This document shows positions 1-9,642 of a stretch of 33,914 nt of DNA, piece by piece (position 1 is the stretch's first letter; each line of letters starts with the position of its first letter). Below the pieces are notes generated by a model. That model ran no database searches. It was not told the origin of the DNA and worked only from the letters and a program-made list of their open reading frames with translations. The stretch spans positions 6,440 through 40,353 of the forward strand of contig UZAE01012467.1 in assembly GCA_900617975.1 (NCBI GenBank). The letters run 5' to 3'. The DNA comes from Rodentolepis nana. Taxonomy: Eukaryota > Platyhelminthes > Cestoda > Cyclophyllidea > Hymenolepididae. A program made the translations under genes and the position numbers.

Positions 1-927
1 GGAGGGGGGGGAGGGGGGGGGAGGGGAATGCGATCTTCCACAAACAATTGATGAGCCAGGACAAAACCGATTGAATTCAACAAGTCGGACGTCCAAACTA
101 CAATGGAAGGGACAATGGACAGAAAATCTGTGACTATGAAAGTGTATAACACAAAAAAGGAGTAGAAAGTACTTGACAGAAATAAAAACAACAACAAAGA
201 GAACTATTTTCATTTTTGAGAATTTTACACAGCATTTTGTATTGCAAGAATTGAGGTCAAAAAAAGGAAATTTGATCTCAAACTCTCATGCTTAGAATGC
301 TTAGATGAATAAGGAGAATGTCAACACAAGACAGGAGGGGGTCAATGAGTGAAAGCGTCTCTACTGCCAAGTCCTAATATTCGAATTTATTAAAGCTGAA
401 AAAAACGCGGTCAGTGAGTAAAATACACTTAATAAGAACATTAATCGCTTGTCTGTAAGCTCATTCACACCTTCTAGAGACTTCTAGTGGAACACCGCCA
501 CTCTCAGGAATTAACCCTGCTGCTCAACGTCGACTGAGACAAGCCATCCACTTCAAGTGGGCAACCTTTTGGCCGGAGGGGGGGGGGGTTAGGGGGTGAG
601 AGATGAAGTATTAAGACTCCAATTAAAAGAAGGAATTTGCCTACATAATACTGCATACCATCAGAATAAAAGGAACAAAGGCACTTTTATGTTGACGCAA
701 TTAAAAGCACATTTACTTCGACCAGCCCAGCAGACATACACACACACACACACGCAACAATGGGAAATTAAAACGGCCAATCAACTTTTAATCCACCCAA
801 AAAAGGAAAGCACTTATTTTGTGCCGAGGAGATGAAAGAAAGCGAAAGAAAGGAAAGGAAAATGATTGTAGAATTTGATAATATCAGTGTCAAAGTAGTT
901 GATCACTCAATTATCATCAATTACTGA
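1..927. other. Noncoding, G-rich start, no clear gene
   Basis: The window opens with G-runs broken by single A bases (1-27). A second G-run lies at 576-590 and a CA dinucleotide tract at about 738-753. No recognised protein family appears on either strand. A short plus-strand reading segment at about 460-590 looks protein-like and has plausible splice sites, but I cannot identify it; it is listed as a finding. Confidence 0.5.
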
Positions 928-1035
928 CTCGATTTTTTTCACTTTGATGTTCCTCCTCCCCTCTGTGAAGCCAGGAGTCAACTAAAGGTCTAATGATAAC
1001 TATCGAAACGCCTGTCATTTGATAAAAATAAATAC
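928..1035 (+). repeat. SINE-like repeat, copy 1 (3' fragment)
   Basis: This segment matches the last third of the dispersed repeat family described at 3578-3903. It carries the CACTTTGATGTTCCTCC block, the CTGTGAAGCC block, the TAATGATAACTATC hairpin region and an AT-rich tail. It is truncated at the 5' side, as expected for incomplete reverse transcription of a LINE-mobilised element. I see no convincing target-site duplication. Confidence 0.8.
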
Positions 1036-1879
1036 TAAGAAAAAAACTGCTCGGAAGGAAGAGCTGGCAACCAGTGGGAAACCCACTCGAGCCAAGAGTT
1101 ATTGTACAGCTTCTTCCGTAAGAACTAAAACTTCGGCTGCAGTTCATACAACACAAGCGAGCGTTTGACCGCATTTAATAATGAAAACCTCCAATTGAAG
1201 GGAGAGAAAAGAACACTATTGGACACCCTGTGGTGCGCGTAATGTGTTACTGGCATTCGTCCCCACCCCACCCCCACAGCCCCGCCACGCCCCATCAAAA
1301 AAATGTTGGTGAGCAAAACAGCAACTGTTAATTCAGCCAAAATGTCATTATTAAATCCAGGAAAAATCCGAACCCCTCTCCCTCCCTCCCCCCTCCTCTC
1401 CCCAGTGGCGATGCTGCTTATGGTACACAGTGGGAAAAAGATGTGTTAGCATATTATCACCAGTAGTCAACGTAATGCGTCAATTGCTACTTAACGATGC
1501 TACAGTTGTTATCACGCAGGTGACTAGGCACAGGCAGACAGGCATTACACACACGCAACAAACACATCAGTCAATCATACCAAACGCTGACGCTACACAT
1601 GTCAACCGGGTAAATCCATTTGGAGCCATCAGTCTCATTAATGTAATATCTTGTAATGTGGAAAGGCGACTCCAACATCATGACTCCGGTGGCTAGCGAA
1701 GTAGCTATTACTTTTTGAATGCTTTGGCCGAGTCATGTTTCCTAATTGCCGCCAACTGTTTGTGCTTTCTTTTGGTTTATTGCCATTAACGCTATTCATA
1801 TTAGCGTCTGATCTATTAATGCCAATGATCATATCGGGCACCTGAATTGGACAAGAGTTCTAGTACTCTAAAGAGATCT
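1036..1879. other. Intergenic or intronic, no gene seen
   Basis: C-rich stretches occur at 1261-1290 and 1376-1403, which are G-rich on the minus strand. The open frames here are short and resemble no family I know. Confidence 0.5.
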
Positions 1880-2105
1880 ATTTATTTATTTATATGAAAT
1901 GGCAGGCGTTTTGATAGTTATCATTAGCCCTTTAGCTGACTTCGGGCTTCACAAAGAGGAGGAGGAACATCAGAGTGATAAAAAGTAGAGAGAGGGAACA
2001 GAATAATGATTCAAAGATGTAAAGGAGACAGACAGACAGACAAAGGCAGAGAAAAGGTAAGATGAGTACTGTGTAAGTGGTCGAATATGACATACAGTCG
2101 GGTCA
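1880..2105 (-). repeat. SINE-like repeat, copy 2 (5' truncated)
   Basis: This is a minus-strand copy of the dispersed family. On the plus strand it begins with the TTTATTTATTTATATG tail and continues through GGCAGGCGTTTTGATAG and a GACAGACAGACAGAC tract to GACATACAGTCGGGTCAC. It lacks the roughly 95-bp 5' head seen in full copies. No clean target-site duplication is visible. Confidence 0.85.
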
Positions 2106-3565
2106 CTAGCGATAAACTAAGTTGCTTTCTGAACGCCTGATGCGTTAGGAATGCCAAGTGTCGTTTTTGGACCCATTTATTACAAATCGTTTTTTTTCAG
2201 AGTATCCCCACACAAATTCGTTAGCGCACGCAAATACATAATAATATGAACATTAAACTGCAAAATTTCTCAGTGTACTGCATTCTAAATATCTTTATTT
2301 CAATCAAATGCGCTAGGCAGGAAATAATAAAAAATAGCACTCCATAGGAATTTTTTGGATAAAAGTAGATTCTGTGCAAATTTGATGCACTTAAATTATT
2401 TGACCACAACGCCAAAAATGAAAGACACAATAAGCTGCAATCGTCTTCGTTTTGTCAAATGAAAATATTTGAATTTGGCGGGGGGGGGGCCAACTTCAAG
2501 AAAAGTAACAATAATCACTGGAGGGTATTTCGAGCAAAAAAAAACCCCTATGAGTACGAATCCATAATGAAAAGACGTCTGAGCGAATTCATTAAAAAGG
2601 CCAAGTCAGCGTATCCCAAAATCAGACGCGCTAATTGTCCGACAAAGTAGGAGGGGGAAAATTGAGAGAAAAGACTGCATATAATTAGATCAATGAGGGG
2701 CGGGGCGGGGCGGGGAGGGGGGGGGAAGGAGTGAGTGAAGAAACGCATGAGACAACACATGCCTATTAACTGCCAAGTCAATTAATTATGCATTTTAGGT
2801 GGGAGATGTACCAACATTCTTTACTCCAATTTAGAGAACATATTAACAGGGAAATATATAAAGCCGAGGTCTAATCAAGAAATTCCAAATGGAAGAGTAA
2901 CTTCCTAAATGACAAAACACATAGTTTACATCAATTATTTCGTCTAAATATTGGTTTAAATTTAAATAAAATCATCGTTCGTGGGAATTATCCCTAAATT
3001 TAGGCCAATCAGAACTTAATTTAATTACGACAACAATTTGGAAGATAATAAAGATGAAGAAGAACACGTAATAAAGGCGGACCTTCAAATTTCCCTAGTT
3101 TTTCAATCTATAAATCCAATGTTTAGGGTTACATATATGTCTATAAAATTTTCCCCTCTAGTGAGTTGATTAGTACATTGACGAAGAAGTACTAGAAAAC
3201 TCAAAATACCCGAGCCCTTCAATAGAAACGCTGTGAAGTAGCGTAAAATCACAGGTTCAGGGTCTTCCAGAGTCTAATACTACTGCCGGCAAATGTCTCA
3301 CATGGCAAAATTAGGAATAACAGGTGCGCTTGAGCTCAGTTTGTGTAAAGACACGGTGAGTAAGCAATTCTCTTGGTAGTCAAACTGTTCGACATTTTTT
3401 ATGAGCAATAAACCTAATCTAGATGTAAAGTAAAAAAAGCATCTAAAAACAGAGTAGAGAGAAAAAAGTCAGACATTGTATGCCACTTTTCTTTCATCAG
3501 GACTTGAACGCCTTATGAGCTATTAAAGTCATCACGACTGAAGTTTACAGTCATTAACCACTTTT
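2106..3565. other. Noncoding, contains strong G4 motif
   Basis: The only notable structure is the G-run cluster at 2697-2725. The remainder is AT-rich with no recognisable coding region. A 63-codon frame at 2459-2650 is lysine-rich and resembles nothing I know. Confidence 0.5.
2697..2725 (+). other. G-quadruplex-forming tract
   Basis: Four GGGG runs are separated by single C bases, followed by an A and nine G. This fits the classical G4 pattern with one-base loops, on the plus strand. Whether it folds or has a role is unknown. Confidence 0.7.
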
Positions 3566-3577
3566 AGTTTAAAAGAT

Positions 3578-3903
3578 GGGGTGTGAGATAGACTTACCTC
3601 CTCGTGGTGCACCCTGGGCAACGTATAATCATACGGCAAAAAAGTCTATCAACCGACAGTTGACTTCTGACTTCAAACTACCACGACCCCACTGTATGTC
3701 ATATTCGACCCCTACACAGTACTCATCTTACTCTTTCTGAGCCCTGGTGCCTGTCTGTTTCTTTTACATCTGTGAATCACTCTTCTACCCCCCCCCCCCA
3801 CCGAATTCTTCTCACTTTGATGTTTCTCCTCCCCTCTGTGAAGCTTGAAGTCAACTAAAGGGCTAATGAAAACTATCAAAACGCCTGCCATTTGTTATAA
3901 ATA
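3578..3903 (+). repeat. SINE-like repeat, copy 3 (full length, 326 bp)
   Basis: This full-length copy is bounded by the 12-bp target-site duplication AGTTTAAAAGAT at 3566-3577 and 3904-3915. In order it carries a GGGGTGTG start, ATAGACTTACCTCC, GGTGCACCCTGGGCAACG, the AAGTCTAT arm complementary to ATAGACTT, a middle region ending in a long C-run, and the CTGTGAAGC and AACGCCTGCCATTTG 3' blocks with an ATAAATAA tail. The 12-15 bp duplications and simple AT tail are typical of target-primed reverse transcription by a LINE enzyme. No clear pol III A and B boxes are visible, so the promoter class is open. Confidence 0.9.
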
Positions 3904-3915
3904 AGTTTAAAAGAT

Positions 3916-4611
3916 TTCAATCAGACAATAAAAATTTAAATGGTGCTTCAAAGTCAGGAGGAATTATCGCAGAAACTTCCATGTTCAAAGTCAACTGAGC
4001 AATTGCTCTTGAAATAGAATAGAATGGGGGAGATGGTGCCGTCACACCTACACTTCCAGTACTACAAAGATGAGCCCAGAGCATACAAATCACTTCGTCC
4101 CCAAACCAACCAACCACCCACTCCATCCTCTTCTTCTTCCATACCCACGGTGGAATGTACATGGAATAAATCATTGTAGCCAACTAAAACCGGAGGGAAA
4201 CATTTTCAACCGAAATTTATTGCTGACTATAATTGAGAAGACTAACATGAAAGGAAAATTGACCGAAAAAAAATGGATAATTCTTCAACACGGCATTGCC
4301 CGACCAATCAAACAGCCCCACAAATCAAAAATGACCTCCCAAAAACTTAGGATCTCAATTTTGAGGTTCCACAATATTTATCAGACCACTCCCCCACCCC
4401 ACCCCCATTGCCACCTTTTTGGATCAATGAAGCACATCCCAAGGAAAATAAAATGACTTCCAAATGCGACTTAAGTCCAATACCGCTTGAACAAGTATGT
4501 CAATTCGTAAATAGCAATTCATTCAAGAGAGAAACGAAAACTTCACGAATAAATGGGAAAAACCGAGAGCTTTTAGAAGCAAATTGAATGTCTCAATGAA
4601 GAATTGACAAC
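3916..4611. other. Noncoding spacer before the mariner
   Basis: A 128-codon plus-strand frame (4070-4456) is open, but it is proline-histidine rich, partly built on C-rich low-complexity DNA (4389-4409), and matches no family I know. I treat it as chance. Nothing else is visible. Confidence 0.45.
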
Positions 4612-4613
4612 TA

Positions 4614-4639
4614 TTGGGTGGGCAACTAAGTCATTCCCG
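4614..4639 (+). repeat. Mariner 5' terminal inverted repeat
   Basis: It begins TTGGGTGGGCAACTAAGTC immediately after a TA dinucleotide. It pairs with the 3' repeat at 5881-5906 except at repeat positions 3, 7 and 23. Confidence 0.9.
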
Positions 4640-4795
4640 TTTTTGTTGACAGATTCACTCTATACTTTCTTTTGTTTTGTTAACGTGGCCAGAGCATCTA
4701 ACCTATATTTTTTTCTTACTGTATGGGCTTCTAGGCTAATTAGTAAAAAATTTTTTTGTTTAGTTCTTTAGTTTTGTTTTTATCCCAATTTAAAA

Positions 4796-5832
4796 ATGAA
4801 AGGACAGGACGTGCACTTCCGACACATTTTATTGTATTACTTCCGAAAAGACAAGAACGCATCGCAAGCACAAAAAAAGTTATGTGCCGTATATGGAGAT
4901 GAAGCCTTAAAAGAAAGGCAGTGTCGAAATTGGTTTGAAAGATTTCGTTCCGGTGATTTTTCACTGAAAAATTCACAACGATCTGCCTGCCCAGTCGAAG
5001 TGGATGAAACCCATATCAAGGCCATTATCGATTCAAATCGTCACACCACAACACGAGATGATATTGCAGAGAAGCTCAATGTGTCGCATACATGCATTGA
5101 AAAAAAATTAAAACCCTTGGTTATGTCAAGAAACTTGATTTATGGATCCCTCACCAGTTAAAGGAAATTCATTTGACGCAACGGATTAGCATCTGTGATT
5201 CGCCGCTACTGAAACGCAATGAGAATGATCCATTTCCGAGGAAGAACCTAGTTACTGGCGACGAAAAGTGGATAGTTTATAACAATGTTACTCGCAAGAG
5301 ATCATGGGTGAAGCAAGATCAACCAGCCCAAACAGTATCAAAAGCAGAGATTCACCAAAAAAAGATTATGCTGTCAGTCTGGTGGGATCACAAAGGAGTT
5401 TTGTATTTTGAACTCATGCCGCAGAACCAAACGATAAATTCAAATGTGTATGTTGAACAACTCGAAAAACTGAAGGATGCAATTGAAGATAAGAGGCCGG
5501 CATTATCAAATCGGAAGGGTGCTGTTTTCCATCATGATAACGCAAGGCCCCACACATCTTTGGTTACTCGGCGAAAATTATTGCAACTGGGTTGGAATGT
5601 TTTGTCACACCCACCATATAGCCCTGACCTTGCGCCTTCGGATTACCATTTGTTTCGTTCCATGCAAAACTCGTTAAATGGTAAAATTTTTAACAACGGG
5701 GATGATGTCGGATCACACCTAATTCAGTTTTTTAATAGCAAAGACCAGACATTTTACGAACGGGGAATTTTTACTCTGCCAGAACGATGGAAAAAGGTCA
5801 TCGACAAGAACGGCCAATATCTAATTGAATAA
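4796..5832 (+). pseudogene. Mariner transposase, frameshifted
   Basis: This encodes the cut-and-paste transposase of the surrounding element. The first frame (4796-5161, ATG start) holds the N-terminal DNA-binding helix-turn-helix half, with the mariner-like segment NWFERFRSGDFSL. After about 5110 the homologous reading moves to another frame, where GYVKKLDLWIPHQL leads on to the catalytic half and a stop at 5830-5832. The shift lies in an A-rich run (about 5099-5116) and looks like loss of one base. All three catalytic aspartates are present: GDEKW (codon 5260), HHDNARPH (5536) and SPDLAPSD (5641), with 34 residues between the last two, which is the mariner D,D34D signature. The C-terminal half is fully open. 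A sequencing error in the homopolymer could also explain the shift. Confidence 0.9.
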
Positions 5833-5880
5833 AGTTATATTTTTAAACAAAGATTCCGAATTTACCTTCTTATTTGAAAT

Positions 5881-5906
5881 CGGCAATGACTTAGTTGCCA
5901 ACCTAA
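5881..5906 (-). repeat. Mariner 3' terminal inverted repeat
   Basis: On the minus strand it begins TTAGGTTGGCAACTAAGTC, next to the TA at 5907-5908. It is the partner of the 5' repeat. Confidence 0.9.
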
Positions 5907-5908
5907 TA

Positions 5909-7113
5909 AATCCGAAATAAGGTCTACAAATATACTAAGAGCGTTAAATGGTAGCCGAAGCGTCATTGAAGCAGTTATGGATGCCATCAAATTAAGAAAT
6001 ATATTATGGAGAGCTTAAAAATCAATACTACTAAAGAAATTAACCTGATTAAAAATATAAAATTAAAACACCATAAATAAAGTTGGATTAAGAATTGAAG
6101 CCAATTTATGGAACTTAAGCATTAATTTATAAAAAAATAATGAAACACAGCGATTATTTGTTTTTTTAAACTAAGTTTATTTAGTCTGATAGACAATTAT
6201 TTGCAAACAGATAAGCACAGCAATCTCTTGAATGAAATTGTGAACAATTAGACACAAGGACAAAGACCGAAATCGAATTTACACTTGGGCTAAGAAACTG
6301 AGGCATTTGGGCAAAAAAATTCCGAGGTCAGCATTAAAGAGGACAACAAACATTCAAGGAACAAATTAAATTAGTTAAATTTACAGAGCCTTACAATGGA
6401 AAAGGATAATTGAATATTCCGATTACTTTTGCCCAAATATTCAAAATAATAATCACATTAAAAAAGCGTATTTTGATTGAAAGAAATGGATTCTCCGCCA
6501 ATCAAGTTGAACAGAGTTACTTCAACAGGTAACGCCAATATATAAAATATATATATATCGTAAGACTAAAAAATGTGTCCTTAGAAAACAACATATTTCG
6601 TCAAATGTAATGGAAGGCTCTGATGGCAATATAATTGAAAAATGGAGGCATCACAATTAGACTGGAAAATCGATTAAACAAAGGACTTAGTAACTTGTCT
6701 TTTATTAGTAAATCGATAATTTGCTAGGAGAATTGATGCACTATTGATTTAATAAATATATAACAGAAAGGTAAATTGAACTAGCCTCAACAACTGAAAT
6801 CCCATACCAAATCAAACACTTCATAAAAAAGTGGAAATTGGGGAATTTGTGATCTAAAATAAAAGGATGCTCAATGTAATGCCCTGTTATTGACGTGAGG
6901 TGCAACAAAACGAACCAAAAATTGAACCATGCAAATTAGAGACGCAGAAAGTAGAATAAAAAGGAATGAAACAACACCAACCCAGCATAATGTAATCAAT
7001 AAATCAAACATTTAAAAGTTGAGTTTCACGCCTCCCTTAGAATAAGGACAATTTCTTTAATATAAAAAAATAGTATAAAAAAAACGAGACAATTACAAAT
7101 CGAGGAAAGTTTG
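5909..7113. other. AT-rich noncoding region downstream of the GPCR
   Basis: There is no recognised coding sequence. Near the GPCR stop, an ATTAAA polyadenylation-like signal reads on the minus strand at 7056-7061, about 55 bases past the stop. The rest is AT-rich, with a short TA tract near 6540-6560. Confidence 0.4.
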
Positions 7114-8445
7114 TCAAATTTTCACAATGTTGGGTGTTGATAACGACCTCTTGGGGTTAGCAGCTAGCATGATAGCTAAATTGGAGGGTGGTAAACTATT
7201 GCTAGAATGGAAACCCAATCGCTCAGATGCCAGTAGAGTCATGGTCTGGGATTGGAGAGGGGCCAAGTATAGCAAAGACGGTGTCATCGACTTTGCACGA
7301 AATCGTCTGGCACCCCCGTAGGTCATATGCCGGTAGAGACAAGGTCCACAAAGTGATTTGGCAATCATTGGACAGGCTAGAAACCACTCCAGAACTGCGT
7401 CTCGAAAAGTCGGTAAGAAGAAGAAAAACACCCAAAAGGAGCTGGAGAAGTAGATAGAGAGCAGGGAGGAGAAGAAACGTGAAAGATGAACTAGACGAAG
7501 CCTATAGGATTCAAGATAGTGGTCTGGTCTTATATTTGTCCTATATCGCATTAAAATCACTACTACTAGGGGAATCATGAGAAGCAGGAAGGTGGTATTA
7601 ATGGACAAATGGCCAATAATCCTCCGAATATCCCTACGACTGGAAATATCCAGTCCGCATTTCTTTTGCTTTCGCTTGATCCGGAAAAGTTGGTGAGCAA
7701 TCAAAATGTTACAAATGAGGATCACAAGAGTTGGCAGAGTGTAGGAACCAAGGACGTAGATCAGAAGGGTGTAAGTAGCTCCGGGAAGGCTCGGGTTAGT
7801 CAGCGTGCACGAGGTTTTGTTGGTATCTCTTGAAACCACAATATCATAGAATAGAAAGGTTGGAGAGAATAGGGCTAAGCCGATGACAACAGCTGAGAGT
7901 ATCACAACTGTCGTGCATCGAATGTGTCTATCTGCACGGAAATGCAGAGGTGAGCAGAGAGTTCTAACTCGATCCACCCCAAAAACAGCTAGAGTTGACG
8001 TCGCCATGAAACCACACGTATCTGTCATATAGGTTATTGTCTTACAAGAGAGCGAAGAAATCTGATCCAACTTGAGAGTAAATCGATAATACGTGAGCCA
8101 GCCCAATCCCCGTCCAAAGAAGTCATCCAGAAGCGTGTCAAAGATCAGTAGGAGGAGGAATGATATGGTAATTGTTATAGCGTAGAGATTGAACCTTCCG
8201 GGTGCTCTATGTTGAATTCGACAAAGAGTAATTAACGAGAGGACGTTTCCGAACAAACCATGGATGAATATGATTGGGGAAAAGTAGGCTCGAAATACGA
8301 GGACAAGGAGTTGAGAGACATCGTGACTTCCGCAGTCCATTGAATCGTGAAAGGGGATAGCGTTGTGATTGTGATCCAACCAAGCCATGCGAGTAGAAGA
8401 AGCAAGGCCAGAAGAGGAGCCGAATATGTTTGAAGGCATAAACAC
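7114..8445 (-). CDS. Rhodopsin-like GPCR, single exon, orphan
   Basis: A 443-residue receptor in one uninterrupted exon. Seven hydrophobic segments lie at about residues 48-75, 87-106, 138-158, 178-200, 224-252, 276-300 and 322-345. Class A landmarks are G-N in helix 1 (G66 N67), an aspartate in helix 2 (D103), the helix 3 cysteine (C134) and its extracellular-loop-2 partner (C213), and a DRV version of DRY (158-160). The helix 4 tryptophan, the CWxP motif of helix 6 and NPxxY of helix 7 are absent; helix 7 ends in a phenylalanine-rich run. NKT at 209-211 could be glycosylated. The C-tail of about 95 residues is serine-rich and basic. Such receptors occur in flatworm-specific rhodopsin-like orphan groups (for example PROF1), but assignment needs a phylogeny. 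The ligand is unknown, though a peptide is plausible. The gene lies on the same strand as TRMT1 and may sit in one of its introns. Confidence 0.85.
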   Translation of the reverse strand: MFMPSNIFGSSSGLASSTRMAWLDHNHNAIPFHDSMDCGSHDVSQLLVLVFRAYFSPIIFIHGLFGNVLSLITLCRIQHRAPGRFNLYAITITISFLLLLIFDTLLDDFFGRGLGWLTYYRFTLKLDQISSLSCKTITYMTDTCGFMATSTLAVFGVDRVRTLCSPLHFRADRHIRCTTVVILSAVVIGLALFSPTFLFYDIVVSRDTNKTSCTLTNPSLPGATYTLLIYVLGSYTLPTLVILICNILIAHQLFRIKRKQKKCGLDISSRRDIRRIIGHLSINTTFLLLMIPLVVVILMRYRTNIRPDHYLESYRLRLVHLSRFFSSLLSIYFSSSFWVFFFFLPTFRDAVLEWFLACPMIAKSLCGPCLYRHMTYGGARRFRAKSMTPSLLYLAPLQSQTMTLLASERLGFHSSNSLPPSNLAIMLAANPKRSLSTPNIVKI

Positions 8446-8465
8446 ACAGAGAACCTATGAAGGCA

Positions 8466-8474
8466 CCTTTTATA
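8466..8474 (-). promoter_or_regulatory. TATA box upstream of the GPCR
   Basis: TATAAAAGG reads on the minus strand and its last base is 20 bases from the GPCR start codon (8443-8445). Transcription about 30 bases downstream of a TATA box would begin close to that codon. The leader would therefore be extremely short, or translation begins at an inner Met (M3 or M20). Confidence 0.45.
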
Positions 8475-8861
8475 GACCCAACCTACTTGGTACTACGTTG
8501 TCCTCCATGAAGTGTTGACAACGTGTAGCGTGGTTGTTGAAAGCGTCGAGGTGCAAACGTAGTGGAGTGGTTGATAGGGGGGGGGGGGGGGGGGGGTGGA
8601 GGGAGGGAGTGATAACATAAGACACTCGCGCTAAAGAATGAAAGGAGTGGAAAGATGGGCAACCAATCGGATGATAGTATGTGTAACGTGATGAATGGCA
8701 ATTCATTTGCGCCTATAAGAGTGGGGATGCCAAACACGGAAATGGAGTAACAAGTTAGGCGAACGGGTTCACTACTCGAGTTAATTACTGTTAGCTCTGA
8801 TCATCCTGATGACCTGTGAACGATTATTAAAAACATTTGCGAGGTTATCAAAACGTAAACT
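8475..8861. other. Noncoding, with long G homopolymer
   Basis: A run of 20 G occupies 8577-8596, followed by more G-rich sequence. The frames across it are low-complexity proline artefacts. Confidence 0.5.
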
Positions 8862-9125
8862 CATAGGGCATAAAAAACCTATTAACCGACAGTTGACTTC
8901 TCACTTCAAACTACCATAACTCGACCAGTTTCACAGTGCTCACCTCACCCTTTCCACTACCTTCGTGTCTGTCTGTCTCTTTTACATCTGTGAATCACTC
9001 TTCCGTACCCTCCCCCTCCCCCCGCGACTTTTTGTGACTTCGATGCTCCTCTCCTCTGTGAAGCGCGAAGTCGATTTACACTCTAATGCAATTATCATAA
9101 AGCCTGCCATTTGATATAAATAAAT
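8862..9125 (+). repeat. SINE-like repeat, copy 4 (5' truncated)
   Basis: This copy starts within the head, at the CATACGGC-equivalent position, and runs through the CTGTCTGTCTCTTTTAC, CTGTGAAGC and GCCTGCCATTTGATATAAATAAAT blocks. It is more diverged than the full-length copies. No target-site duplication is recognisable. Confidence 0.85.
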
Positions 9126-9642
9126 ATTTCCAATCGTTACCTAAATGGTGGGTTTTTAGTGAAGACTTATTTAAACCACCTCTCCCCCCCCCCGGTCCAA
9201 CAATATTTTAACGCACCTGGAAATCGCAACACTCCTTAAGACGAGAAAAAAATTAATTTGTTTTTCACTATAATCATATTGTACTTTGCATTACAATTGT
9301 TAAGTGCGAGGACTCCAGTCGGAGGTGGAAGTTGGGAAATAACCCCCCTTATTAGGGGGAGAGGAGTGCTATCAAAAGGGGGTTCTAATATCATTTGCTA
9401 CCGCAGGCTTCCACCCAGCACATAAGTCTTGGAAACTATTTTAATTAATTCACTTACGCATATTGGATGTTAGGATTGATGACAATCTAATTCTTTGTTC
9501 TTTTTTTCCCAATAAATCGGCACATTTGTGTCAGTTCGCTTACAGTTTTCTCAAATTAGAGTCAAAGCTTCGTTATATGGCAATATATTTCCATAGTCGG
9601 CATGTTTAAAATACACACACATCGAAACGGTAAATAGATGCG
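9126..9642. other. Noncoding spacer with a GC hairpin
   Basis: A CCCCC/GGGGG hairpin with a short AT loop lies at 9344-9359, and a related one is at 10952-10972. No gene is seen. Confidence 0.45.

Larger units (their letters stand above)
4614..5906 (+). mobile_element. Mariner-family DNA transposon, near-complete
   Basis: The 1293-bp element is flanked by TA target duplications at 4612-4613 and 5907-5908. Its ends are inverted repeats of about 26 bp (4614-4639 and 5881-5906) that differ at three positions and share GGCAACTAAGTCATT. One transposase gene lies between them. The length, the TA target and the D,D34D transposase are all typical of Tc1/mariner. The gene has a single frameshift, so this copy is probably non-autonomous now, but it is otherwise little decayed and suggests fairly recent activity. 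Confidence 0.93.

Noticed and set aside
3585..3603. ACTTACCT at the repeat head as a U1 snRNA-derived start
   Set aside because: The donor-pairing block resembles the U1 5' end, but the sequence after it does not follow U1 stem-loop I, so descent from U1 is not supported.
3578..3903. The dispersed repeat as an LTR or TRIM element, or as a MITE
   Set aside because: Flanking duplications are 12-15 bp and variable, there are no terminal inverted repeats or TG...CA ends, and truncation is at one end only. All of this fits a LINE-mobilised retroposon better.
4070..4456. A 128-codon plus-strand ORF
   Set aside because: Proline/histidine-rich translation of partly low-complexity DNA, with no family resemblance and no splice or promoter context.
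7127..7833. Several plus-strand ORFs antisense to the GPCR
   Set aside because: They mirror the receptor reading frame and have no independent features.
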